From Phaffia rhodozyma (Eukaryota > Basidiomycota > Tremellomycetes > Cystofilobasidiales > Mrakiaceae), in NCBI GenBank assembly GCA_014706385.1, contig JACGZH010000001.1, positions 62,001 to 126,000 of the forward strand: DNA of 64,000 bases. The letters are read 5' to 3'. This document shows positions 26,430 through 39,553 of this stretch, piece by piece. Both the position numbers and the translations under genes were made by a program. Below the pieces are notes generated by a model, which had not been told where the DNA came from, did no database searches, and saw only the letters and a program-made list of their open reading frames with translations. Position 1 is the stretch's first letter. Each line of letters opens with the position of its first letter.

Positions 26430-29026
26430 TCAAGCAGCAGTGGTGATGGCATCATCTTTATCACTTGCACCCACATAGGACTCATCTCGCTCGTCTCTAT
26501 AAATGGTGGTCCCACCTCCTAGCTCGGTTTGGTACTTGACCTCATTTGGTGTCAACAGATAGTATTTCCGACCCGTAGCGAACCAAGCCACTTGTACTAG
26601 ACTGACCAAACCAACAAAAACGACTGACGAGTAGTCTACCATCAGCAGACAGGGTTAAGAAAGAGAAGATTAATTCAACACGTCAGCTTCGAGACTAAGT
26701 ATGTTGCGAAAATATGACGTACTCATCTATTTGGCTTGCACAGGTAAACCATACGGAAAGACAAAAAAGATGCTTTGACATGCCATGTAGATCACGGTGA
26801 GGATATTAATTGACCACCCGACTCGGCCAAGACGGAACGGTCCTGACGTATGGTACTTTCGTCCGGAAATGAGAAGTGCGACGATACAGATACCTAGGGT
26901 TGTAACGATTCAGCTATCGAGATCATGATCACGGCGGTGGGAATCCACTCGTACCATAACATAGCCAGTTTAACAGTAAAACACAGTTGAGGAAAGAGTA
27001 GAGCGCTGCAGGACGAAAAAGGACATAGTCAGCTGCCCATCCATGCGAGTGCTGCGAGAAATAATGTTGATCAGGTCTCTTCACCGTAGGTTGAACCCAA
27101 GATAGTGCATGCCAAAGCTGCGCTGAGCCCTGAAGTTACCATCATTACACGTATGGGAACGTTCCAGCGAGGTGAAATGAGAGCGAAGCTGCATCAAAAA
27201 GATCGTCGGTCGAAATATTGTGCATCAGTCAATATGATCAAGTTTCGTTCAAATGAGGTGCAGCATACTATGTCTGTGTGAATAGGCCACCATCACGGGC
27301 TACGGTGAAGGCCGTTCGACTGGTGGAAAGAACCATGCCTGTTAAGTAAGAGGTGGATATGAGCATGTTAGTAGATTTCGACCAGCAAGAAAATCGACGT
27401 ACCGATCATGGCCAAGAAAGTGATGATAATGATCATTAGAGACATGCATACTGTCCCCGAAAACGACTGAGTGGCGTTATATACAAGTTGGATGTATGGT
27501 ACTCCGGTTGCGGTGCCCAGGATAGAGTCCATATCGACCACCGCGAAAAGAAGCGAGATGAGCAACACGAATGAACTACGATATTCAGAAAGGGCAAAAG
27601 TGATAAGTCGTCAAGTTTCCTTGAATCGATACAATAAAAGGTTCAAAGTGCTAACCTGAGGAATCCAATTACAACGGTTAACCACATGGCTGCTCAGATG
27701 GTAAGAGAAGCAAGTTCCGAAGTAAGAATCGATGGTGTATGAACTAACGTAAGTGCCACTTACTTCTCGGCACATCTCTCTCCGGATGCTCGCATTCCTC
27801 TGCGATATGCACAACTGCATCCGTACCTACAGCAGGCACAACATATGTCGGAATTCAATGATAGAAAAATCATGAGCGAGTTGTACCGATGAATAACTGA
27901 CTGCTCACCTCCAAACGCTGTTGAAACACCCGAAAGGCCAATCATGAAGGCCACAAAATCTCCTCCATTCATTGAGTCGTAACCGGTCAAATTGATGGAC
28001 TCAGTGAAAACAAACTTGGGAGTCTTAAGCGCATGGTTGAGGTGACGTGCACACACGATAGGTACAATTAGGTATGCTAAGAATGAGAAGAAGAAGAAAT
28101 ATAGCGAGACTATATCGATGATAGGCATGATAGCCATACAGAATATGTTGAACAGGGTAGCGGCCAAAATGGCCGCTTCGGCGATGAGGAACACTGTCAA
28201 ATAAGCATCACCAGGTTAGCATGAGATTGTAAAAGAGAATGTCAACAAACAATCGAACCTTTCCATTGCGTGATGACAAATGACGGGTCGTTCAACACCA
28301 CTAAGGTAAGAATCTGTTGACCTATCAGCACCCCGAAGCCCGCAAGAATGACACAGTACCCGATATAATTGAGATGACCGGTGCAATAAGACTGTGTGAA
28401 GAAAGAAAGAATCAATCACTGGAAGTACAAACCCAAATATCTCTCAACAGCCAAGTTTGCTTACGATAAAGCGACGATGCTTCGGCGAAGAAAAGTTATA
28501 TGCCCACTCCATTGGTCCTCGGGAAGAAGGGTACGCGGATGCCATTTCTCCCAAACTGAGTGCGATGAGCATAGCTCCTGCAGCAGCATAGATCAAACCC
28601 CAAACCATCAACACAGGACCTCCGCTGGTGACACATGTTGAAAGCTTCGTGAGAATCGTCGCGTATCTGTATAAGAGCTTCAGTCAGTATCGACCATGAA
28701 TGATTGGTGAACGTCTAGATGCGAAATATAAATACACGCATGTGACCTGGAAGCGGGACGGGTCACGAGAGATGCATATAGTAGGCACAGTATCAATATT
28801 AAAATCTTGAGGCTATAGTCAGATTCTGCTCACAATACAAGCGAGTCCACGAAGACCTGCAGTACCCTACAGATATCATGGCTCATGTTCAGTGAAACGT
28901 AAACCGGGTGAAGCAGAAGGCGGTACAACTGACGAAGTTCCTGCGTTCTAGCTCTCCTCCAGCGTCGCTAACAACCTCGACGGCTCTGACTGCGTATACT
29001 CCTGTTTTATTCTTGGGATCATCCAT
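26430..29026 (-). CDS. APC-superfamily amino acid/amine permease
   Basis: A gene with many introns, start ATG at 29026-29024 and stop at 26430. The cytosolic N-terminus is MDDPKNKTGVYAVRAVEVV, followed by about twelve hydrophobic segments. Recognisable family pieces in order: SGGPVLMVWGLIYAAAGAML, LGEMASAYPSSRGPMEWAY, a conserved Gly-rich segment FMIGLSGVSTAFGG, GTDAVVHIAEECEHPERDVP, LSTSRTAFTVARDGGLF and GRKYHTSGPFRLGRVGW. GTDA..H..EE..... P.. and the SRT-FA-RDG element are typical of fungal GABA, choline and polyamine transporters. Substrate specificity cannot be read from sequence. It is transcribed divergently from the copper amine oxidase, which points to an amine or amine-derived compound. 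Exact exon borders in the 5' part are not fixed. Confidence 0.8.
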
Positions 29027-29375
29027 CTTTCACGGAATGGGTACGGTATGAAGTTTTGAGACAGAAGGTATATGTTTGGGAGTAGGAGAAAAAATCGTCG
29101 GAAAATGGAATTTGATAGAGCGTTATATGTCTGACATATCTTGACGAATGGCCCGGCTCTTTGATGATAAGAACTTTGAGGGGAAAGATGTTTGTGTAAG
29201 CTACGAAAGTCAATGATTGGATTCTTATCGTATAGATTTTGTGGATGGAACACGGAGAGCATGACACTTTCGTCTAGTTCTGAAGATTTCACCTTCACCA
29301 GCTGCTTCATCGTTATTTTGCTTCCCGCTCACCGGTCAATATGAACGAGTAAATCGATATCTTATCTCTAATTTC

Positions 29376-29438
29376 AGGCGCGAGTTGCGCGCCTATCGCG
29401 CCTGATGTGGCTTTCGTATTCATCGCGCCTGTCGCGCC
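29376..29438. promoter_or_regulatory. CGCGCCT repeat cluster in divergent permease/amine oxidase promoter
   Basis: CGCGCC occurs at 29388-29393, 29397-29402, 29424-29429 and 29433-29438, each followed by T. An inverted copy AGGCGCG is at 29376-29382. The first two copies form an inverted repeat with 7-bp arms around AGTTG. It is a candidate operator shared by both genes. Confidence 0.6.
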
Positions 29439-29590
29439 TGCCGGTTTATGATTAGTTCATTTAGATGATCGCCCGCTTGATTGCCCGCTTACTAGCGTCA
29501 GAAATTGGAAGTGATAGATAAAAAAACAACTTAACCAGGCGAGATTCCGTTCATCATTCTCCTCACTCAACCCATCACTTGCAAAGAAAC

Positions 29591-32500
29591 ATGTCCCCGA
29601 TAGTCTTGGATACTCTTGCCAAGGCTCTGCCTAGCACAGACTCATCTGCAGCTTCCCAGCTTCATCCTCTCGCTTCGCTCACTTCAGAAGAACTAGTCAA
29701 GGTCACCGATATTGTCAAAGCCTATAACCCGACTAAATCATGCTCGTTCCGAAGGGTATACCTAAAGGAACCGCCTAAAGCTCAGGTTTTACCTTACTTG
29801 GTTGCCTTCAACGCTGGAAATCCATTGCCGTCGCCTCCTCCTCGACGAGCGCAAGCGCTCCTCTACTTTCAAGGCGAGTTGCCCTTCATCGAGACGTTAG
29901 TGGACATCGGCGCTGGTAAAGTTATTGGACAAAGAGTTCTCGAGGGTATGGTAAGTAGTGCTTTCGTCTTATCACAGGAGAAGGTCCATAGTGTGTAATC
30001 CTTTGAGCCTGACGCTGTCAACGATTGTCTTGGTGGCTTCTTTAGCACGGTGGTGGTGATGATGAGGAAATGTTCAAAGTTGCGGCGTGAGTACCAGTGA
30101 TGTCAACATAACTATCCTTACACCGTTGCACAAAACTAATCCTCATCTATCCTCTGCGACCCAAAGTGGCGCTCTTGCGAGTCCAATGGTACAGGCTGAA
30201 TTGAAGAGGTTGCAAATTCCAGAGGGATGCGAGGTAGTCGCGGAGCCATGGCCTTGTAAGTTCTTACCTGTTGCGATCATTACTCTCTGTTGCTGATTCT
30301 TTCGTAATTCATCATTCTGATCATAGATGGAACTGATGATGAACCTCAGAGTCTTCGACTATTCGAAGTAAAATACTCTTGTCTAGCTTTGCCTTTGTCA
30401 GCACCATAAGCTAAACACTTTCATTGCAATTCATTACAGGTTTGGATGTTCCTCAATTCGAAAGAAACAAAACACCATCCTTCTGCCAACTTCTATGGCC
30501 ACCCTCTCGACTTTGGTAAGTCGTTTTTCTGCGACAATCTAGACCATTTACTTATCTATACTTGACTATTTGTTTATCTTGACAACGTGCAATCAGCTGC
30601 TGTTGTTGATGGCCGAGATTTTTCAGTAATCCGGATCGATCGTATGCCCACCACGGCAGAATTTTCTGCTTCGACCGATCCAACCAAGACATACGAGGTG
30701 CGCTTCATCAATATTTGTAGTGCTTGATCTGAAGGGTTTTTCATTCAATCTTGTCCAAACTTTACAGCATCATGCCGATTCTGAATATGCCCCTGAGTTG
30801 CTTCCTGGTGGTCTTCGTCAAGATTTAAAGCCGATTCATATCACTCAGCCCCAAGGAGTTAGCTTCACGATCGAGGGTGAGCGAGTTAGATGGCAGAAGT
30901 GGGATTTCACTCTCAACTTTGACTTGCGTGAGGGCATGATTCTCAGGGATGTGAAGTATGATGGCCGACCTATCTTCTATCGAGTCAGTACTAGTGAGAT
31001 GACAGTGCCTTATGGAGATCCGAGGTCGCCTGGTAAGTTTCGATCTGATCTGCTGATAAGGTTAAGACCGTTTGCTCACATCTCAACACACGACCAACAG
31101 TCCACCGAAAGAGTGCCTACGACTTTGGTGAGGCCGGAGCTGGACAAATGGCAAACAACTTACAACTTGGTTGTGATTGCCTTGGTGTCATCCACTGTGA
31201 GTTTCAACATTGTAGAAAGAGTTGAGTCAGCTTATACCATACTGATCAACAAACGATTCACGGTCACAGATATCGATGGGCTTGCAGTCAAGCCCGATGG
31301 CTCTCCCCTTGTGTTGCCTAACACTATATGCGTACACGAGCAAGACGGAGGTAAATTTAGTTCAATTTCTAAAACTTCTTACATATCTCTTTCTGCAGTC
31401 ACTAATGGGCTTCCTGATATCTAGGTATTGGTTGGAAGCATACCAACGTACGAACTGGTCGGGCTGACGTAGCTCGATCCCGTGAGCTCGTTCTCCAGCT
31501 GATTCTGACTGTAGGAAACTACGAATATGCGTTGTACTGGATCTTCGACACGGCTGGAGTGCTTCATTGGGAAATTCGTGCAACTGGAATCATGTCTGTG
31601 ACCCCGATTGAAGCAGGAGTCGACGCAGCTAACACGATCAAATACGGTAGTGTTGTCGCACCAGGTGTTTTTGCACCGGGTAAGCCTTCCTAGTACTACA
31701 CCAAACAGCACATATAGAGATCTCAGCTGATTCCGGTTGTGTACATATCTCAGATCATCAACACATCTTCAATCTCCGAATCGATCCCGCCATCGATGGT
31801 TACGAATCTTCTACAGTCGTGTACGACGAGACCCACCCAATGGAGCGCAATGAGAAGAATCCTCACGGCGTTGGGTTCGAGACGCGCCAGACCAAGGTCA
31901 ACAGAGAGGGAGCATTTAACCTCGATTGGCAAACAAACCGAGTCGTGAAGATGATTAATCCTTCAAAGCTCAACAGGCACAGTGGCAAGCCAGTCGGTTA
32001 TAAGATTGTCGCACCGCCAACTCAGTTGGGGCTGGCTCACGAGACCAGTATGCATAACCAGCGAGGAGAGTTTGTCAACAATCATATCCATTACACCAAG
32101 CATGACGAGGAAGAATTATTTGCTGCTGGAGAGTAAGTCAATTTCGTTGGATCAAATTCCGATAACACGTTGTTTAGTGTAGGTACCAAAACACTTAAAA
32201 CTTGATCCTTCTGCTTGTCCTTACTTTCTCAACAGACACCCATGGCAATCTGTGGGAGGTCAAGGAGGATGCAGAACCTGGGCAGCTCGTCAGCGCGAAG
32301 TCAAGACTGGCGAGGGAGTCGTTTGGTTCACCCTTGGATTCACCCATGCAACCAAGCCTGAAGACTGGCCCGTCATGCCTGTCGAGACCTTCCGTATGCA
32401 TTTCAAGGTGCGCTGTCTCTTATCCAAGTCATCTATCGAGACTCAGTTGCATTCACAGTTATCTGATAATGTGATTCTTTTACCCTTCGTAGCCTGTTCA

Positions 32501-32615
32501 CTTTTTTGAGCAGAACCCCGCGCTGGATGTTGCGCCGTCGACGCAACAATTCAACCAGAGCACGAAGGCAGACGTCTCGGGAGAAAAGAAGAAGTATTGT
32601 TCGACCGACAATTGA
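29591..32615 (+). CDS. copper-containing primary-amine oxidase
   Basis: A multi-exon gene from ATG 29591 to TGA 32613-32615; exon 1 is 29591-29950. The product has the N2/N3 domains and the catalytic domain of topaquinone enzymes. The cofactor motif is LTVGNYEYAL (T-x-x-N-Y-E, Tyr becoming TPQ). The catalytic base lies in SAYDFGEAGAG. Copper ligands are HQH in DHQHIFNLRID and a His near RMHFKPVHFF. The C-terminal hallmark EDWPVMPVETF is present. It oxidises primary amines to aldehydes with release of ammonia and hydrogen peroxide. The protein ends KKKYCSTDN, so no SKL-type peroxisomal signal is seen. It shares a promoter with the divergent permease, suggesting uptake and oxidation of the same compound as nitrogen source. 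Confidence 0.9.
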
Positions 32616-32915
32616 CACCTTGGGATATTATTCAGAAGTTCGTTGAGCTCTTTATCTTCTCCGTTAGATTACATCTTTCCTTTCTAATGCTCGATATAAA
32701 TGAGTCAAATATAGCAATATCCCAACATGCTGAAACACGATGTTAGAATTTTCTGTCCTTCTGTTAGACTCAGAAGAATCTTCCGGCAGGCACTATATAT
32801 TTCGGCGTTCTTACTGCATTCGCTTTCACTTATTACTTCTTCTGATATTTCCTTTGCGAAGTCCTTGTTTGGAGCATAACGACATAAACAATCTTTGGAT
32901 CTCGTCTTCGAGTAA
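32616..32915. other. convergent intergenic region
   Basis: 300 bp between the amine oxidase stop and the stop of the membrane protein. Nothing coding seen. Confidence 0.5.
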
Positions 32916-35900
32916 CTACTCATCCTCCTCCTCATTTTGATTCACGACGGGGTAATTCAAAGCCTGCCAAAGCAGAGTCCCTTTGATGAGGAATGCGACC
33001 ACGACCCCAGTATGAACAGGGTCCGACGTGTTATATTTACCAAACATCGAGTGCAACACTGTAGGCGCCCATATCACTGTTTCAGCCAATGTCCATATTA
33101 GTTATATGTGAGAGATACGTCTTTGGTTTCAACCGAATATGTGATATTCAAGAGACTGAGAGAAGGAGAGAAAGAAACGTACATATTCCTGATACAAATT
33201 CAGCCCACGCGAGAGACGGATACGATCCACCAAAACAGCCTAATCTCTTATTCAGTAAGATCTGACTCGTGGTAGCCATCAGGTCCACTGCATGCGAAAA
33301 TGATTCGGCATATATTGACTCTGAGAGTTTTTGGAGGAGCTTTCCGATGTATGATCAAGGAAGAGAGGGAGTGGAGGTCGAAAACCGAGTGTATCGATGG
33401 GTAGAAGTGATTAGTTCTGGGAGCTTGTGGACGTGGGCCATGCATATGGTCAGAACGACGACAAACTGATGGCCGTAAAGCACAAGACTCTGCAGTTAGC
33501 TTCTACTTCTTCGTCGATCCAATTTCTGTCTACAAGGAAAGCCGAGAAGTAAACTGACCAGACCCCGTTGAAACCATGTAAATTGAGAGTCGACCCTCTT
33601 ACTCCTTCTCTCTGAATGAGTCGGTTTGTTCCTCTTCACTCCCACTGGTAATAAAGCGTTCCAACCGCCCCATTGGATCTCGAAGCCCCACCAGAGACAA
33701 GCCCATAGCCAGATTGCTGACAGAGAGGACACCATTTCTATAGTATGTACTCCCTTCGAGATTAATGGTTCTGAACTGAACTTGTATGCTACTCGAACCA
33801 TCGGGAGGAATAAAAGCAGAAGATTCGACGGGATGCTGATACCTGCACTTGAGTTTCGAGTGTATACGAACATGACCTGAAGAATGATAAGACCAGGAAA
33901 TTGAATCAAGTGTCCTACGAGTCGGAATATCGCCCGAAGGATAGGTCGACGAGAGGATCCATTATGGTGACCCAGAATCGAGTCTGAAGTTTGACCATCA
34001 ACATGTGATACAAAATGAAACGCGCGTTAGAAAACAAGATCAGAAGACAAAAAAAGAGTATTCAGGTAAACCCCAAATCATATGCATGCCAACACAGTGG
34101 TTGAAGACACATACGCCAGATTTCTCGACTTTCTAAGGCTTTCTCTTCATTGTATGCGAAATTCATCGGATGCTCGTCCGGTTTGCTTTTCGGATCCTTG
34201 ATGAACCAATTTGCTTTCCCTACAGCGAAAACCTTCAGATTCGACTGAAGTTCGAATGTTATATGCCACGGGACAAAGAAATGTTCTGTCCAAGATGACA
34301 GAATTTAGTCGCGACAAATACAAAGGTGGAACGGACGCTCAGCTCGAGATGATGATAGTCACTCTATGTTCCATCTATTGTATGAGATGAATGAGATAGA
34401 ATCCCTACCAGGTTGATCGCTCGATGATGCATTAACACGAGGCAGAGTGATCCAGTCATACGGGCCAGCCGCGTGTCCATCTTTCAATCATGACATCAGC
34501 AACGATGAAGAACGAACGAGGTCAAGAAGTCAGAACCAATGTCCATCAAAATTGATGCTTCAAAAAGAGAAAGTAAGAAAAATTATTTGATCTGATTTTA
34601 CATACGTAAAGACAAACTGGGTCCATAGAATGCCAAATCACGCTCAATCTCGATATCAGATTGGCTTCTCTCTTTAGGTGTGTCTACCAGAGAGGCGTTT
34701 TGAACAAAATGAGACGGGATGACCAGCGATGTGAAAATCTCTTTGTAGGATACCTGGTCCTCGCTGATTCAGCTGGTCTTGATCAATATTGCTCAAGATA
34801 TCTGTCATCCCACTATTGAACTCCTAGAAGAAGAAAAAAGAATAAGAGGAAATCAGGATGATTGGCGTTTGAATTTACAGAATCTTCGATTTGAGAACAA
34901 GATCGAACGAACGACGCTATCCCTGTAAAGCAAATACTCTTCCAAATCATAAACGGGAGTTTGCTTCGCCATCGAGATCCAAGTGCTTGTCTTGATCTTT
35001 ACACTCGCATTCCTTCGGACATGAAGCAGCTTCCTCTCATCCACTTCGTTCGGTACTGGAAAGATACTATTCGTCGTCTCATTTGTCTTGTTTGTGGAGG
35101 AGTCTAAACGGCTCCAGCTAGTCCATCTGTTTTGTACAGGCCATAGGGCGAACTCTTTGACGGCGGCGGTGTCGTAAAACGCATCAAGCGATGCAGAGAT
35201 GTTTCTCCAACGAGACGTGTCATCGCTGTCTATAGTATTCAGTTGGGGGTCGACAGGACGGACAAGCTTTTCAAGAGGATATTTTGTCCATGAGGTGTAT
35301 GCAGGGTCTGGACGAATAGCGTCTGTCAAGTTGAACGCCGTCAAGGTGGGTGGGTGAGGGAGAGAAAAGACAGGATCCGGGTCGGATGGAACGACAACAA
35401 AGGTGTTGACGATCTGAGGAAAGTACGTGTGAGGTTGATACATTCGTGATCCAAAGTTTTGTGAGCAAGACAAGCGTCAACAGAGTCGGATATCAACACT
35501 TAGGGACAAAAAATACGAGAACTAATCTTCATAAGAAGGTCCAAAGAATAACCACGTACATAACATCGTAAGAGATAGGCAGCTCGACGGTCTTGTGAAA
35601 GATCTTGGTTGTGGAATTGATATCCATGTTCGAGTAGATCACTTTACTGAAAATTGACTCCCATTCTCCAAACATCTCTTTTTCACTGGGAAGCTCAGGC
35701 TTTGAATCGTTTCCTGTCGACTCTAAAACCGTGAGCGGGTTTCCAAATCTGATATATACGTTGGCCACAACATCGAATTGAGGCACACGTTCTCCATAAT
35801 ATCTTGATCACCGAAACTGTGTCGTCGGTTGTGAAAGCAAACTGATGAGGTTCCCGGATGTACTCATACAAGTCACTTGCGACAGTGTAGATAATAAAGA

Positions 35901-36096
35901 TAATTCCTGCAAAGGTCAACAAGATGACAAAAGCAGCAAATACTACACATAACTGACGGCACGATACGGTAGACCTCTTCCGTCGGGCTCGGAGGGACCG
36001 TTGATCCGCTTCGAGGGCATTGGTAAGATTAGAAGGAAAGGAACGATTGGTAGTGGCAAGAAGAGAGTCTTTATCGGATCGATGCAAGGGATCCAT
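32916..36096 (-). CDS. unrecognised multi-pass membrane protein with large lumenal domain
   Basis: Start ATG 36096, exon 1 to 35864, exon 2 from 35802 (joining SDLYE to YYGERVPQFDVVANVYIRFG), stop TAG 32918-32916. It begins with about 50 hydrophilic residues rich in Arg, then a strong helix (CVVFAAFVILLTFAGIIFII), then a long predicted non-cytosolic domain with many sequons (NLT, NIS, NKT, NET, NAS). The C-terminal third has several hydrophobic stretches (LIQFPGLIILQ, SAIWLWACLWWG, VVVLTICMAHVH, VVVAFLIKGTLLWQ) and ends acidic, NQNEEEDE. I do not recognise the family. The layout suggests a receptor-like or channel-like protein. A short related segment lies at 19163-19356. Some internal exon borders are unresolved. 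Confidence 0.55.
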
Positions 36097-36843
36097 CGTT
36101 CGAATGATGCAAGATCACCGGTCAGTATACAGTCGTTAGATATGTAGAGAAAGGTGTGGACGAGTGAATTGTACAGAGATCGATGGTCAGCATCACTCCC
36201 AAAAGAGAAAAACTTCTGAGCCATCTCGAGTCGGCCATCTACCAAGCCAGAAGAAGAAGTCGGAAGGAGGTTGACCGTCCGTTCTACCATCCGGACGCTC
36301 AAATCACAAGGACCGGGTCTTCAAGGTTTTGCCAATCCCATCAGATATGAATGGTGTATTGTCAATAATCGTCGTCCGTGACTTTGGCCCCACAGACGAA
36401 CACATGTGTCTATGGAATTGAGCAAGCGCTGCTTCATCTGGAGTGAGAGGAGAACGACCTTCAAGTTCCGTCGTCAAGATCATATTTCATATCGATGGCA
36501 CATGTGGACGTCTGAAACGGTCTAACCCATTTCTTTCTGGTTTAAAGTTTTGTTGATCATATATTCGTCGTGCGGATATGTCTCTTGTCTAGCTGTTCAT
36601 GACTTTCAATCTAAAAGACTCGATCTTACTTGATATCGAGAATTATTCAATGGTTATCTTGCACTTGTATCTGATAGAGAATTGAACGAAAGCCGGGACA
36701 GGTTGTATGAACGGTAGTAACATAGATCGCGTTCTTGAGAATAAAGAGAGCTGCTCGGCTAATCTTGCAATCATAAGTAATCATTACCTCATCGATGAGT
36801 CGTACAAAGTGTTCTTCACACACGCAAACATATGCTTTCTCCC
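36097..36843. other. intergenic region upstream of membrane protein
   Basis: About 750 bp between the start of the membrane protein gene and the stop of DPH1. The minus-strand open frame 35943-36302 is a shadow of exon 1 and carries no family signal. Confidence 0.5.
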
Positions 36844-39352
36844 TCAAGCCACCCCCGAAACAACGGCTGGCTTTGCTCCAGTGGCGCTTCGTTTAGGTCG
36901 ACCTAAGCCATGACGAGGAGTCCATGGTCCCAACGAGTCGTCCTAGGAAAAGGTTCCGATATTTTCGATAGTCAGCCACAGCTCATGCTTCGAGGGTTCT
37001 TCTTGTCAATCAATATTGGGTTGGTATAGGAACTCACAGCCCAAAAGTCCATCGGGTAGCCTTCGCCTCGGTCAGTCATTCCTCCTTCCCATCCAGCCGT
37101 CCTCTCCCCAGCAGAGACCTTGACTTTGCCTAGAGCCAGACTAGCCTCGTACGGAGTTAAGACTGGCCGCCCGAAAGCTGCACCCCAATCTATCGAAAGT
37201 CTCGGACATGATGTTTGCACAAAAATTGAGATCGACGGCGGGAATAATGACACCTTGGCAGGTGAGAGCTCAGAGATCAGCAATGGTAGAGGAGGTTCTG
37301 TCCGATCTGTCTTTGTCTCGGCCAATGACGACGTGATTGACTGGCGAGTGACCGTTGAACGAGACAAAAAGTATCATTAGTAGCCAAATCATACGCATAT
37401 ATAGAGAACAGAAGATACTCACGTCGATCACGCTTACACTACCCTGTCGGCCCAACGTACCCAACACGACCGCCCAGCTACCTTGGCCCTTTCCTTTCTC
37501 CGTTGTATCAACCACCAAACTCTTCCGAGCTACGTTTACAGCTTGGGACCGACTCTCTCGCATAGATTCGTGATCATACAGCTCTCGAGTGAACTTTTTG
37601 CTATATGGATCATATCGGAATGCTGGTACAGTCGGGTTCGCAATCATTATGGACTCGAGATGGAACCGACCATCTCCAACATAGCTTTGGAAGAGTGAAT
37701 TTAGACCGATTGTGAATCAACGAGAAAATCTTGAAAGGATTAATACAGCGCAACTTACAGCAATGCATCGACGTCGCTCGCTAACTTTGGCGCAGTGCAA
37801 CCCAAAATCTCTCCCGGCGAGAGCGGTCTGGCCTGGGGGACAACAATCTCATACTTTCCTCTCCAAAGTCCCTTCTCTTCTTCATCTTTCTCATTCTCTT
37901 TCTCCAGCACCGCCAGAGCCTGAGCATCTCCTTCGACGGTAGGCTCACTCCTGGTTGGCTGTGATGAAAGTGGAGGTAGGGATTCTTCCAGTTGATTACG
38001 TAGAACCTGAACGGAAGCTACGAACTGGATTGTCGACACCAAGGCCAACTTTGTTGGTAGTTCCTCATCATCACCATCTTTCTCGTTTGTTTTGTTTTTC
38101 TTCTCTTCTTCGGTAGTTGGGTTTGGGAAATCCTCCACAGGTTCCGGCTCAACTCCAACCATGATACGCTTCCTTCCCTCTCCGGCTGCCGCGACTTTTT
38201 CAGCCGCTTCTGCTCGTAGTTGTTCATTGACTTCTTGGTTGACTGCATGTCCTGCAGCTCGTCGATCGACATGCAAAACCGCCTGGCCAAAGGCGTTTTT
38301 GGAAGACGGGAAGGCCGTTCGTACAGTTGACACCAAGTGATGCGCATCGATTGAGATTTCAACGAAAACGTAGAGCGTCTTGAGTGTAGTTTGCGTGGTA
38401 GGAACTGTCGGGTTGATGATTTCGCGCAGAACAAATCAGTGTCAGCTTGAACGTGACAAATCGAAGCATACGGAAGTTACAAGAAGCTTACTTAAACATG
38501 AGTGACCATAGTGAACAATCATATCAGCACCCAAAGATCGGGCAGTGAAATCGTCGATACAACATGCGCCTATGTATTACGTTGCGGTCACTTTGTTTAG
38601 GCTCACGTTTGATGTTGAATAGTGAAATGAAAGGTATGAAAAGTGGAGGCATACCGTATGTGACATCCTATAGAGATATTGAATGATGAAACAATTCGAG
38701 ACACCTGTCAGTCACATTCAGTTCCGAAATGAAAAGACGTTGTTCCATACTCCACTTACAGCCAGAAGAATAGGATGTGCTGACGTGAACCTTTGAAAGT
38801 ACAAAAGGGTCGATTGAATGTCAGCTTTGAAACGTCAAGCGGTTCCAAGGTCACGTCCCAGTCGATTACCTTTCCAGAATATCTCCGATCAGACATCCGT
38901 AAATCATCAAGCCCTCAGGCATCTGCAGCGCAACGGCTTGCACGTTGTCTCTTCTCATTTGATGTATCGTTTTGTGGATCTGATCAAGTTAATATGTCGT
39001 TTGTCAGTGGTTATCTTGACTGATTCTCTCATAAAACGTACTTATCCCTTAAAATAGACACATACCTCGAAGTTATAATTGGATGGAAGCGCCCCGATGG
39101 CTCGGTTGATTTCTGGATCATTCAAGATCTCATCGGGGATCTGGTTGAGAGGTACTCTCGCCTTGGACGGCCCACCTGCTCGAGTTCTGGACGAGGTTGA
39201 GCTCGTCCCAACGAACCGTTTTTTGGGTTTTGATGCCGAGGACGTAGGTGTTCTGATATGTCGAAACGCTTGAACGATGAGCTCTCAAGCACAGCTACCA
39301 TACAGGATCAATCAAAACTCTCTCACTTTACGGAAGAAACTGGTTCGGACAT
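36844..39352 (-). CDS. diphthamide synthesis subunit 1
   Basis: Minus strand, ATG 39352, first exon 39352-39327, stop TGA 36846-36844. Family blocks in order: [125 protein letters not shown] and [22 protein letters not shown], then GYPMDFWA and a short tail. Cysteines in TYGACC, ILGCT and TSCPRL match the [4Fe-4S] ligands of this radical-SAM-like enzyme. With DPH2 it transfers the aminocarboxypropyl group of SAM to a histidine of eEF2, the first step of diphthamide. An acidic insert ([17 protein letters not shown]) sits before the third block. It is divergent from RCL1 with 201 bp between starts. Confidence 0.93.
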
Positions 39353-39553
39353 GATTGGTGAAGAAACGGATGGTGGTTGAGAAAGCAAGAATCCTGGTTG
39401 GGCAGGATGAACAAAATGTTTGAGTTCCCGGTTACTAACCGATGACCGCCAAAAATTCCAAAAACATTTTCGAGTGTTTAGCTGAAGCAAGACCTGTTGG
39501 ATACCATCCAAACAACCAACCGTCCTCATCATCGTCGCTCATTCGTTCTCGCC
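39353..39553. promoter_or_regulatory. shared DPH1/RCL1 promoter
   Basis: 201 bp between two divergent start codons. It contains an A-rich CCAAAAATTCC stretch near 39450 (RRPE-like) and CTCATC at 39525-39530 (PAC-like). In yeasts these two motifs mark ribosome-biogenesis genes. The match is weak in length. Confidence 0.35.

Noticed and set aside
35943..36302. 119-codon minus-strand frame overlapping exon 1 of the membrane protein
   Set aside because: The in-frame product at 36096 has a clear N-terminal region and transmembrane helix; this frame does not.
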